Of a stretch of DNA of 64,000 nucleotides, positions 39,881-47,581 are shown in pieces (within the stretch, counting starts at the first letter, position 1; every line of letters begins with the position of its first letter). The position numbers were made by a program, and so were the translations under genes. Source of the DNA: Sphingomonas sp. (GTDB lineage Bacteria; Pseudomonadota; Alphaproteobacteria; Sphingomonadales; Sphingomonadaceae); contig NZ_JAHBZI010000002.1 of NCBI RefSeq assembly GCF_019635515.1, forward strand, positions 351,664-415,663, given 5' to 3'. The notes beneath the pieces were generated by a model. The model did no database searches, was not told the origin of the DNA, and was given only the letters and a program-made list of their open reading frames with translations.

Positions 39881-40570
39881 TCAGGCGCAGAACGGACCCC
39901 GCCCCATGTCGAGGTGAAGATGGTTGTAATGCGCCGCGTTATAGTCGGGGCTGAGCACCGTCTTGAAGCGCCGGCACGCCGATTTGTGAAGCGTCAGGAG
40001 GAATTCGCGAGTGTCGGGATCGTCCGAACGCCAGCCGCGCTCGATCGTGATCCGCCGCCCGTCCTTGAGCACAAATCCGGAAACATCGACGGCGTTGGCG
40101 AGGCCATGCTCGGACATCTTGCCGACCGTCGCGGGCCCGCCGCCGATGATCGCGCGGCACGAATAGGTGCCATACGTCTCGACCCGGACCAGCTCGCTGC
40201 CGAGGATCTGCATCGCCGCCGGCGCCACCGCGTAGCGCACCCAGGCGGCGAAAGTCCGCGCCAGTTCGCATTTCATCGATTTCAGCCCGGTCACCGGCAC
40301 GCCGATATCGAGCAATTGCACCGCGCCGGTCACCACGCAGCCGCCGCCGAAATCGCGGTCGGGCAATCCCGAATAGCGGATATCGGCGCGTGCCAGATCG
40401 GTGAAGCATTGCTGGGTCGATCGCGGCGTCGGCCCGTTGAGCGTGACCGGTCCGGCGGGCCGTTCGCGGATCGGTGCCGGCACCGGGCGCGGTGCGGGAG
40501 CATAACCGTCATCGCCGCCGAACACGCAGGCGCCAAGCAGAAGGGGCAGCAGGAACAGGGCGGAACGCAT
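39881..40570 (-). CDS. Extensin-like family lipoprotein (peptidase-like fold)
   Basis: Product of 229 residues with a lipoprotein signal (LLGACVFGG), a Pro-rich linker and the bacterial extensin-like C-terminal domain. Conserved blocks: SEHGLANAVDVSGF and HYNHLHLDMG, which contain His/Asp residues like those in D-Ala-D-Ala carboxypeptidase-type zinc folds. Several cysteines (CFTDLA, GGGCVVTG, MKCELAR, SACRRF, PFCA) fit a secreted protein. Role in cell wall metabolism is inferred. Gene ends 38 bp before the LOG gene start. Confidence 0.85.
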   Translation of the reverse strand: MRSALFLLPLLLGACVFGGDDGYAPAPRPVPAPIRERPAGPVTLNGPTPRSTQQCFTDLARADIRYSGLPDRDFGGGCVVTGAVQLLDIGVPVTGLKSMKCELARTFAAWVRYAVAPAAMQILGSELVRVETYGTYSCRAIIGGGPATVGKMSEHGLANAVDVSGFVLKDGRRITIERGWRSDDPDTREFLLTLHKSACRRFKTVLSPDYNAAHYNHLHLDMGRGPFCA

Positions 40571-40689
40571 GGGGCCAACCCTAGCCGCGATAGGGTTAAC
40601 GACCGCTAACCAAAGCGGTCACGCACATAAATTGCGCGTCGCTGCGCCGCAGCGCAATTGACTTTCGCCGGCGCGGCTGTAGGGCCATC

Positions 40690-40736
40690 GACGGGCCACG
40701 CGGTCCCAACGCCGCGCGTGCTCTCTGCAAGGAGAG
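40690..40736 (+). promoter_or_regulatory. serC leader RNA motif (RBS-sequestering hairpin)
   Basis: Upstream of serC are two hairpins. The first is around CACGCGG...CCGCGCGTG (40698-40720). The second is CTCTCT-GCAA-GGAGAG (40721-40736), which includes the ribosome binding site of serC. This layout in front of serC resembles the serC motif described in alphaproteobacteria. I assign it from layout and memory of that motif, without an alignment. An inverted repeat AATTGCGC/GCGCAATT (40630-40659) lies further upstream. Confidence 0.6.
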
Positions 40737-40741
40737 ATACA

Positions 40742-41872
40742 TTGACTGACTTGATTGCCCGCCCGGCGCATAAGCCGGCGCGTCCTTACTTTTCCTCCGG
40801 TCCCTGCGCCAAGCCGCCGGGATGGAGCCCCGAAAAGCTCGATACCCAGGTTCTCGGCCGTTCGCATCGCTCGAAGATCGGCAAGACGCGTCTGCAATAT
40901 GCGATCGATCTGATGCGCGAGATGCTGAAGCTTCCCGATACGCACCGAATCGGCATCGTGCCGGGCTCGGACACCGGCGCCTTCGAAATGGCGATGTGGA
41001 CGATGCTGGGCGCGCGTCCGGTCACCGCGCTCGCCTGGGAGAGCTTCGGCGAGGGCTGGGTTACTGACGCGGTCAAGCAATTGAAGATCGATCCCACCAT
41101 TCTGCGCGCCGATTATGGCCAGTTGCCCGATCTCGGCGCGGTCGATTGGTCGAACGATGTGCTGTTCACCTGGAACGGCACCACCTCGGGCGTGCGCGTG
41201 CCGAACGGCGACTGGATCGCCGACGACCGAGAGGGCCTGAGCTTCGCCGATGCCACCAGCGCGGTGTTCGCCTATGATCTGCCATGGGACAAGATCGATG
41301 TCGCCACCTTCTCGTGGCAGAAGGTGCTCGGCGGCGAAGGCGGCCATGGCGTGCTGATCCTCGGCCCGCGCGCCGTCGAGCGGCTGGAGAATTACACCCC
41401 CGCTTGGCCGTTGCCCAAGGTCTTCCGACTCGTTTCGAAGGGCAAGCTCGCCGAGGGTGTGTTCAGGGGCGAGACGATCAACACGCCGTCGATGCTCGCG
41501 GTCGAGGATGCGATTTTTGCGCTCGAATGGGCCAAATCAGTGGGCGGTGCCGACGGACTGGTCGCCCGCTCGAACGCCAATGCGGCGGCGCTGGAGAAGA
41601 TCGTCGCGGCGCGCGACTGGCTCGGCAATCTCGCGGCGGACGAAACGATTCGTTCGAAGACCAGCGTCTGCCTGACCGTCGAAGGCGCCGACGAAGCGTT
41701 CATCAAGAAGATGGCGTCGCTTCTTGAGGCTGAAGGCGCCGCGCTCGACGTCGCCGGCTATCGCGACGCTCCGCCGGGGCTGCGCATCTGGTGCGGCGCG
41801 ACCGTCGATACCGCTGATGTGGAAGCGCTCGGCCCCTGGCTCGACTGGGCCTATTCGTCCGCCCGAGCCTGA
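40742..41872 (+). CDS. serC: Phosphoserine aminotransferase
   Basis: PLP aminotransferase of 376 residues that makes phosphoserine from phosphohydroxypyruvate. It belongs to the group with FSSGPCAKPPGW at the N-terminus; the PLP lysine is in FSWQKVLGGEGGHGVL. The start is a TTG at 40742, with GGAGAG 6 bases upstream; the codon is followed by TDLIARPAHKP. First gene of serC-serA. Confidence 0.95.
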   Translation: MTDLIARPAHKPARPYFSSGPCAKPPGWSPEKLDTQVLGRSHRSKIGKTRLQYAIDLMREMLKLPDTHRIGIVPGSDTGAFEMAMWTMLGARPVTALAWESFGEGWVTDAVKQLKIDPTILRADYGQLPDLGAVDWSNDVLFTWNGTTSGVRVPNGDWIADDREGLSFADATSAVFAYDLPWDKIDVATFSWQKVLGGEGGHGVLILGPRAVERLENYTPAWPLPKVFRLVSKGKLAEGVFRGETINTPSMLAVEDAIFALEWAKSVGGADGLVARSNANAAALEKIVAARDWLGNLAADETIRSKTSVCLTVEGADEAFIKKMASLLEAEGAALDVAGYRDAPPGLRIWCGATVDTADVEALGPWLDWAYSSARA

Positions 41873-41882
41873 ACCCTGCCGC

Positions 41883-41955
41883 GCTCCTGCGAAAGCAGGA
41901 GCCCAGGATCACAAGCGATGCCTTTTAAAACTCTGGGTTCCTGCTTCCGCAGGAG
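41883..41955. repeat. Two-hairpin intergenic repeat, copy inside serC-serA
   Basis: Left hairpin GCTCCTGC-GAAA-GCAGGAGC (41883-41902), core starting CCAGGATCACAAGCGATGCC, right hairpin TCCTGC-TTCC-GCAGGA (41939-41954). It takes up most of the 108 bp between serC and serA, so a transcript of both genes would carry the two hairpins. Confidence 0.88.
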
Positions 41956-41980
41956 CACTGCTTCCGAACTGGAAACCAAA

Positions 41981-43558
41981 ATGCCAAAAGTACTCATCAG
42001 CGACAAAATGGACCCCAAGGCCGCCGAGATTTTCCGCGAGCGCGGAGTCGAGGTCGACGAGATCACCGGCAAGACGCCCGAAGAGCTCGCCGCGATCATC
42101 GGCGAATATGACGGTCTCGCCATCCGCAGCTCGACCAAGGCGACCAAGGCGATCCTCGACGCCGCGACCAACCTCAAGGTCATCGGCCGTGCCGGGATCG
42201 GCGTCGACAATGTCGATATCCCCTATGCCTCGTCCAAGGGGGTGGTCGTCATGAACACCCCGTTCGGCAACAGCATCACTACCGCCGAACACGCCATCGC
42301 ATTGATGTTCGCGCTCGCCCGTCAGCTGCCCGAGGCCGATGCCTCGACCCAGGCCGGCAAGTGGGAGAAGAACCGTTTCATGGGGGTCGAGCTGACCGCC
42401 AAGACGCTCGGCCTGATCGGCGCCGGCAATATCGGCTCGATCGTCGCGGACCGCGCGCTCGGTCTGCGGATGAAGGTGATCGCCTATGATCCGTTCCTCA
42501 CGCCCGAGCGCGCGGTGGAGATGGGTGTTGAGAAGGTCGATCTCGACGGGCTGCTGGCGCGCGCCGATTTCATCACCCTGCATACGCCGCTGACCGATCA
42601 GACCCGCAACATCCTCTCGGCGGAAAATCTCGCCAAGACCAGGAAGGGCGTGCGGATCATCAATTGCGCGCGCGGCGGGCTGATCGACGAAGCCGCGCTC
42701 AAGGCGGGCCTCGAAAGCGGCCATATCGGCGGCGCCGCGCTCGATGTGTTCGTGACCGAGCCGGCCAGGGAATCGCCGCTGTTCGGCACCCCCAACTTCA
42801 TCTCGACGCCGCATCTCGGCGCCTCGACCAACGAAGCGCAGGTCAATGTCGCCATCCAGGTCGCCGAGCAGATGGCCGATTTCCTCGTCTCGGGCGGCGT
42901 CACCAACGCGCTCAACATGCCGAGCCTGTCGGCCGAGGAGGCGCCGCGCCTGAAGCCCTATATGGCGCTGGCCGAGCGGCTCGGCTCGCTGATCGGCCAG
43001 CTCGCGCATGGCGACCTGTCGAACATCGCCATCGAAGTCGAAGGCGCCGCCGCCGAATTGAACCAGAAGCCGATCACCGGCGCGGTGCTCGCGGGCCTGA
43101 TGCGCGTCCATTCGGACACGGTGAACATGGTCAACGCGCCCTACCTCGCCAAGGAGCGCGGGCTCGACGTTCGCGAGATCCGCCACGAGCGTGAAGGCGA
43201 TTACCACACGCTGCTGCGCGTCACGGTCGGCACCCAGGCGGGCGACCGCTCGGTGGCGGGCACGCTGTTCGGCAATCAGGCGCCGCGCCTCGTCGAGCTG
43301 TTCGGCATCAAGGTCGAGGCTGACCTAGCCGGTGACATGCTCTATATCGTCAACGAGGACGCGCCCGGTTTCATCGGGCGGCTCGGCTCGACGCTGGGCG
43401 AAGCGGGCGTCAACATCGGCACCTTCCACCTCGGCCGCCGCGATGCCGGCGGCGAGGCGGTGCTGCTGCTTTCCGTCGACGAGCCGGTGACGGCGGACCT
43501 GATCGCCAAGGTCCGCGCGCTCCCGGGTGTGAAGACCGCGATGGCGCTCAAGTTCTGA
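41981..43558 (+). CDS. serA: Phosphoglycerate dehydrogenase
   Basis: First enzyme of serine synthesis, 525 residues. The Rossmann nucleotide motif is GLIGAGNIGSIVADRALG; catalytic blocks are INCARGGLIDE and STPHLGASTNEAQVNV. The C-terminus has the intervening (ASB) domain and an ACT domain (LYIVNEDAPGFIGRLGSTLGEA) as in the long type I enzymes, so serine feedback is possible. Ribosome binding site is weak (GGAAA). Likely cotranscribed with serC across the repeat. Confidence 0.97.
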   Translation: MPKVLISDKMDPKAAEIFRERGVEVDEITGKTPEELAAIIGEYDGLAIRSSTKATKAILDAATNLKVIGRAGIGVDNVDIPYASSKGVVVMNTPFGNSITTAEHAIALMFALARQLPEADASTQAGKWEKNRFMGVELTAKTLGLIGAGNIGSIVADRALGLRMKVIAYDPFLTPERAVEMGVEKVDLDGLLARADFITLHTPLTDQTRNILSAENLAKTRKGVRIINCARGGLIDEAALKAGLESGHIGGAALDVFVTEPARESPLFGTPNFISTPHLGASTNEAQVNVAIQVAEQMADFLVSGGVTNALNMPSLSAEEAPRLKPYMALAERLGSLIGQLAHGDLSNIAIEVEGAAAELNQKPITGAVLAGLMRVHSDTVNMVNAPYLAKERGLDVREIRHEREGDYHTLLRVTVGTQAGDRSVAGTLFGNQAPRLVELFGIKVEADLAGDMLYIVNEDAPGFIGRLGSTLGEAGVNIGTFHLGRRDAGGEAVLLLSVDEPVTADLIAKVRALPGVKTAMALKF

Positions 43559-43570
43559 TGCGCGCAGCGC

Positions 43571-43596
43571 GTCATCCCGGCTTTCGCCGGGATGAC
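43571..43596. repeat. Perfect hairpin between serA and hisZ
   Basis: GTCATCCCGGC-TTTC-GCCGGGATGAC, an 11-bp perfect stem. It resembles the right-hand hairpin of the two-hairpin family, without the core. No T run follows, so it is probably an RNA-processing or attenuating stem or a repeat remnant. Confidence 0.8.
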
Positions 43597-43617
43597 GGAT
43601 TGCTCTAAAGGATCGCC

Positions 43618-44703
43618 ATGACCGGTCTCCTTCCCGAAGGCTTTCACGATCGCCTCCCCCCCGCCGCCGACGCCGCGTCGCGGCTGGAGGGGCGCGTGCT
43701 TGGGGTGGCGCGCGGCTATGGCTATGAGCAGGTCGATCCCCCACTCGCCGAATTCGCCGATGCGCTCGGCGCCCGGCTGAAGGCGGGGGGGCTGCGGGAC
43801 GCGGTCCGCTTCGTCGATCCGGTGTCGCAGCGCACGCTGGCGATTCGCCCCGACATCACCGCGCAGGTCGGGCGGATCGCGGCGACGCGGATGGGGCATC
43901 ATCCGCGTCCGGTGCGGCTCAGCTATGCGGGGCAGGTGATCAAGCTCTCGGCTTCCGAACTCGATCCGTTGCGCTCTGCCCGCCAGATCGGCTGCGAGCT
44001 GATCGGGCTCGATACGGTCGCCGCGGCGACCGAAATTGTGCAGGTCGCGATCGAAGCGTTGCGGGCGGCGGGGGTGAAGGGCATCAGCCTCGATTTCACG
44101 CTGCCCGATCTCCTCGATACGCTTGCGGCCGACACGCCCGATCTCGAGCAGCTCCGCGAACGTCTCGACGCCAAGGACGCCGGTGGCGTCGCGGCGATCG
44201 ATTCGCGCTATCTGCCGCTGATCGAGGCGGCCGGTCCGTTCGATGCGGCGATGGCGCGGTTGCGCGCGACCGATTCGGGCAAGCTCGGCTCGCGGCTCGA
44301 CGGGCTCGCGCGGATCGCCGCGGCGATCGAAGGACAGGCGGCGCTGACCCTCGACCCGACCGAGCGCCACGGCTTCGAATATCAGAGCTGGCTGGGTTTC
44401 TCTCTATTCGCCAAGGGCGTGCGCGGCGAGATCGGGCGCGGCGGCAGCTACACGATCATCCATGGTGACGGGCGCGAGGAAGCGGCGGTCGGCTTCTCGC
44501 TGTTCACCGATCCGATCCTTGGGGCCGGGCTGGGCGATGGCGAGCGGCGGCGGCTGTTCCTGCCCTTCGGTACGCCGCCGGGGCTTGGCGCCAAGCTGCG
44601 TGCCGAAGGCTGGGTGACGGTCGCGGCGCTCGAAGGCGGTGATACGCCCGAAGCCCAGCTGTGCAGCCATGTGCTTCGTGATGGAGCGCCGCAGCCGGTT
44701 TAA
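43618..44703 (+). CDS. hisZ: ATP phosphoribosyltransferase regulatory subunit HisZ
   Basis: HisRS-like subunit of 361 residues that activates the short form of HisG, the first enzyme of histidine synthesis. It has class II synthetase-like blocks (LLPEGFHDRLPPAADAASRL, LAIRPDITAQVGRIAATRM, RSARQIGCELIG) but lacks the full aminoacylation site. hisG is not in this window. The stop overlaps the end of a small minus-strand gene. Confidence 0.93.
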   Translation: MTGLLPEGFHDRLPPAADAASRLEGRVLGVARGYGYEQVDPPLAEFADALGARLKAGGLRDAVRFVDPVSQRTLAIRPDITAQVGRIAATRMGHHPRPVRLSYAGQVIKLSASELDPLRSARQIGCELIGLDTVAAATEIVQVAIEALRAAGVKGISLDFTLPDLLDTLAADTPDLEQLRERLDAKDAGGVAAIDSRYLPLIEAAGPFDAAMARLRATDSGKLGSRLDGLARIAAAIEGQAALTLDPTERHGFEYQSWLGFSLFAKGVRGEIGRGGSYTIIHGDGREEAAVGFSLFTDPILGAGLGDGERRRLFLPFGTPPGLGAKLRAEGWVTVAALEGGDTPEAQLCSHVLRDGAPQPV

Positions 44704-45005
44704 TTTCCCGCCCGTGTCAGCGTGCTGCGATTGCGCAGCAGGCCGGCATCGCGGCGGGTGGTTTCGGTGAATCTCCTCCACTCGCTCGGCGTCATGCGGA
44801 AGCGCTTCCCCATCGGCGTGCCGACGGTGCGGACGCCCTTACGGACCTTTTTCCCGGACTGTGGTGCGGTCCTGGACGGCTGCGCGTCCTGACACGGCGG
44901 CGCGCCTGCGGCGAGCAACAGGATAGCGGCGCTGCCGGCAGCAACCCAACGCTGTGCACCGAAACTCCCGCGCCGAGGATGCTGCGCGGTGTCGGCCTTA
45001 GTCAA
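44700..45005 (-). CDS. Small basic protein of unknown function
   Basis: Possible product of 101 residues with one hydrophobic stretch (WVAAGSAAILLLAAGA, about 20-35) and then a very basic, Arg-rich C-terminus (SGKKVRKGVRT, MTPSEWRRFTETTRR). It starts from a TTG just after the stop of the dehydrogenase gene and has no clear ribosome binding site. Its stop overlaps the hisZ stop. It could be a small secreted or membrane protein, or a chance reading frame. Confidence 0.45.
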   Translation of the reverse strand: MTKADTAQHPRRGSFGAQRWVAAGSAAILLLAAGAPPCQDAQPSRTAPQSGKKVRKGVRTVGTPMGKRFRMTPSEWRRFTETTRRDAGLLRNRSTLTRAGN

Positions 45006-45006
45006 G

Positions 45007-46440
45007 TCAGCGGCTCAGCAGCGATTCGGGATCCCCGTCCAGGAAAGGCAACAGCGCCTCGGTCAACGCGTGGCGGAAGCGCGGGTCGGTCGCGAGCCGT
45101 TCGGGGAAGACCTGGCGCAGGGCCAGCATCGCGGTCGCGACATCGCTGCCCGTTGCCGCCTTGGCCAGCACCTCGGCGAGCGGATCGGTGATCGTCTCGC
45201 CCGCCTCCGCCTTGCGGCGCACGAACCCGATCCACGCCGCCACCGGCACTGCGAGGCGATCGATACCGCGCCCGGTATCGAGCTGGTCCTGGATCGTGTC
45301 GAGCAGGCGGTAGGGTAGCTTCTGCGACCCGTCCCATGCGATCTGGCTGAGCAGGTGACGGATCTCGGGATTGCGAAAACGGTCGAGCACCGCATCGGCA
45401 TAGGCGGAGATATCGAGCCCCTCGACCGGCTTTAGGCTCAGCGCGATATCCGAATGGACCAGGCGGCTGATGAACCCTTCCAGCGCGGGATCGGACATCG
45501 CCTCGAACACCGTTTCCAGCCCCAGCGCGAGGCCGATATAGGCGAGCGCGGAATGCGCGCCGTTGAGGATGCGCAGCTTGGCCTGCTCATAGCCGCGGAC
45601 ATCGCTGGTCAGCGTCACGCCCACCAAGGCGAGATCAGGACCGTCGGCGACGTCGAAGCGCTCGACCACCCATTGCGCGAAGCCTTCGCGCTGGACTGCG
45701 GCGGCATCGGTGACGCCGATATCGTGCGCGACATGCCCGAGGAACGCCGCATCACTCGCAGGGGTGATCGAATCGACCATCGAATCGGGGAAGGCGACCG
45801 CCGCTTCGATCCAGTCGGCGAGGCCCGCATCATATTCGCGCGCCAAAGCGACGCACGCGGCGCGAAGCTTGCCGCCATTGCCGGTCATATTGTCGCAGCA
45901 CAGCACCGCGAACGACGCCACGCCCGCGTCGCGGCGGTCCGAAAGCCCGGAGACGATCCAGCCGATCACGCTCGCCGGTTCCACCGGGCGGACGAGATCG
46001 TGGACGATGTCGGGATGCGCCAGATCGAGGCTGCCATCGCCCCCCAGGCAATAGCCCTTCTCGGTCACCGTGCTGGTCACGATCCTCACTTGCGGATCGG
46101 CCAGCAACGCCCGCAGCTTCGCGCCTTCGCCGGGGCCGATCGCGTCGGAATGCGCGGCGATCACCCGCTTGCTCCTGGCGCGGTCGATCACCGCCAGCGT
46201 ATAGAGCCCGTCCTGCGCCTTGAGCGCATCGACGGTGCCGGCGCTGCGCAGGGAGACCGCGGCGATGCCCCAGCGCGGGTCGCGATCGAGCAGCCGGTCG
46301 ATATAGGCGGCCTGGTGCGCGCGGTGGAACGCGCCGGGGCCGAAATGGACGATCCCGGTGGAAACCGCGTTCAGGTCATGGCCGGGTCGGGCGATCGCTT
46401 GCGGAAGCGAGGCCAGGGTTGCGCGCGACAGGCTGGTCAT
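45007..46440 (-). CDS. Mannitol dehydrogenase / fructuronate reductase family enzyme
   Basis: Long-chain polyol dehydrogenase of 477 residues. The Rossmann part has STGIVHFGPGAFHRAHQAAY; the catalytic lysine region is KLRILNGAHSALAY with K, N and H in the family spacing. Members reduce D-mannuronate, D-fructuronate or fructose using NAD(P)H. No uronate operon is nearby, so the substrate is open (uxuB-like or mannitol 2-dehydrogenase). Confidence 0.9.
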   Translation of the reverse strand: MTSLSRATLASLPQAIARPGHDLNAVSTGIVHFGPGAFHRAHQAAYIDRLLDRDPRWGIAAVSLRSAGTVDALKAQDGLYTLAVIDRARSKRVIAAHSDAIGPGEGAKLRALLADPQVRIVTSTVTEKGYCLGGDGSLDLAHPDIVHDLVRPVEPASVIGWIVSGLSDRRDAGVASFAVLCCDNMTGNGGKLRAACVALAREYDAGLADWIEAAVAFPDSMVDSITPASDAAFLGHVAHDIGVTDAAAVQREGFAQWVVERFDVADGPDLALVGVTLTSDVRGYEQAKLRILNGAHSALAYIGLALGLETVFEAMSDPALEGFISRLVHSDIALSLKPVEGLDISAYADAVLDRFRNPEIRHLLSQIAWDGSQKLPYRLLDTIQDQLDTGRGIDRLAVPVAAWIGFVRRKAEAGETITDPLAEVLAKAATGSDVATAMLALRQVFPERLATDPRFRHALTEALLPFLDGDPESLLSR

Positions 46441-46496
46441 GCCCCAGCCCCAAGCGCACCTGCCCGCGCAAAGTCAATCCGCGGTTGCCATTCCGC

Positions 46497-47516
46497 TCAA
46501 TATCCCCGCCCGGGCGATGCGCCTTCTACGCCGGGGATCAGCGATCCCGTCGTGCGTTCGTGCCGCACATCCTTGGGCATGGTGAAGCGTACCTGGCGAT
46601 TGGGGAAATCGATATCGACCTTGGCGAAGCTGCGCAGCGCGTCCATGCCGAGCAGCAGGGCCGGGCGCTTGGTGAGGCCAAAACGCTCGAACGGCGCGAC
46701 GTCGGCGAAGGCGACCGGCATGATCCCGAAGGCGAGGCGGCCGACGCGGATATCGGGCACCACCGTATAATCGGCCTGTGCCTTTTCGCCGGTCACGCTG
46801 GTCAGCGAGATCGGCACGGCTTCCTTCATCCGGTTGCGACTGATCAGCTTGCGCAGCGGCGAATTGCCCATCGTCACCTGCGAACCGGTATCTAGCACCA
46901 CCTGGATGCGCGAGTTGCCATAATAGGCATCGGTGACGATCAACTGACCGAACAGGCTCTTGGCGGTGACCACGATCTCGTCGCGCTTATAGGGACGGTT
47001 GCGGTCGCGCTTGCTGCTCGGGCGCACCGTCATGTGGCCGGTGGTGAAATCGATCGAGACCTGGTGCTTGCTCAGCGTGTCGATCCCGAGCAATCCCACC
47101 GCACCAAGGTCGCGCGCGCCCAGCGCCGGGGCGATGACGGTGTGGAGCTGTCCGATCGACTCGATTGAGAGATCGGGGACGATCACGGTGTTGACCGTGC
47201 TGACTCCGGTCATCGAGGTCAGCAGCACCGGGTTGCCCGCGTTCAGCCGCAGCGATCCGGCCAGCTCGCGCGAAACGACGGTGCGCTCGGCGCCGGTGTC
47301 GATGATGAAATTATACGGGCCCTTCTTGCCCACCACGACCGGCACCGTCAGGCGCTTGTCGAGCTGGCCGAGGGCAAGCAGCGTACCCTCCACCATATTC
47401 TCGGTCTCGATCATGTCGGGGTCCTGGGACGGATGACGGCCCAGGTCATGGCCACCGGCGGCCGCGCCGAGAGGCAGCAGCAGCGGGAGGAGGAGGAGCG
47501 CGCGGAGCTTGGTCAT
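46497..47516 (-). CDS. Secreted tandem retropepsin-like aspartyl protease
   Basis: Product of 339 residues with a signal peptide (LLLPLLLPLGAAA). It has two retropepsin-like domains in one chain: FIIDTGAERTVVS (Asp73) and VVLDTGSQVTMG (Asp209). Each is followed by the expected GIDTLSKHQVSIDF- and GMDALRSFAKVDIDF-type block. If the two DTG loops come together, one chain could form the active site that single-domain retropepsins make by dimerising. Substrate unknown. The gene is alone between two unrelated genes. Confidence 0.86.
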   Translation of the reverse strand: MTKLRALLLLPLLLPLGAAAGGHDLGRHPSQDPDMIETENMVEGTLLALGQLDKRLTVPVVVGKKGPYNFIIDTGAERTVVSRELAGSLRLNAGNPVLLTSMTGVSTVNTVIVPDLSIESIGQLHTVIAPALGARDLGAVGLLGIDTLSKHQVSIDFTTGHMTVRPSSKRDRNRPYKRDEIVVTAKSLFGQLIVTDAYYGNSRIQVVLDTGSQVTMGNSPLRKLISRNRMKEAVPISLTSVTGEKAQADYTVVPDIRVGRLAFGIMPVAFADVAPFERFGLTKRPALLLGMDALRSFAKVDIDFPNRQVRFTMPKDVRHERTTGSLIPGVEGASPGRGY

Positions 47517-47581
47517 GGGACGAAGCTATACCCGTGTTTGCTGCGCAGCAATCGCAATGTTTCGGGAAGATGTCCCGTACT

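Noticed and set aside
41909..43207. A minus-strand open frame opposite serA
   Set aside because: SerA is complete with Rossmann and ACT domains on the plus strand. The antisense frame is a composition effect.
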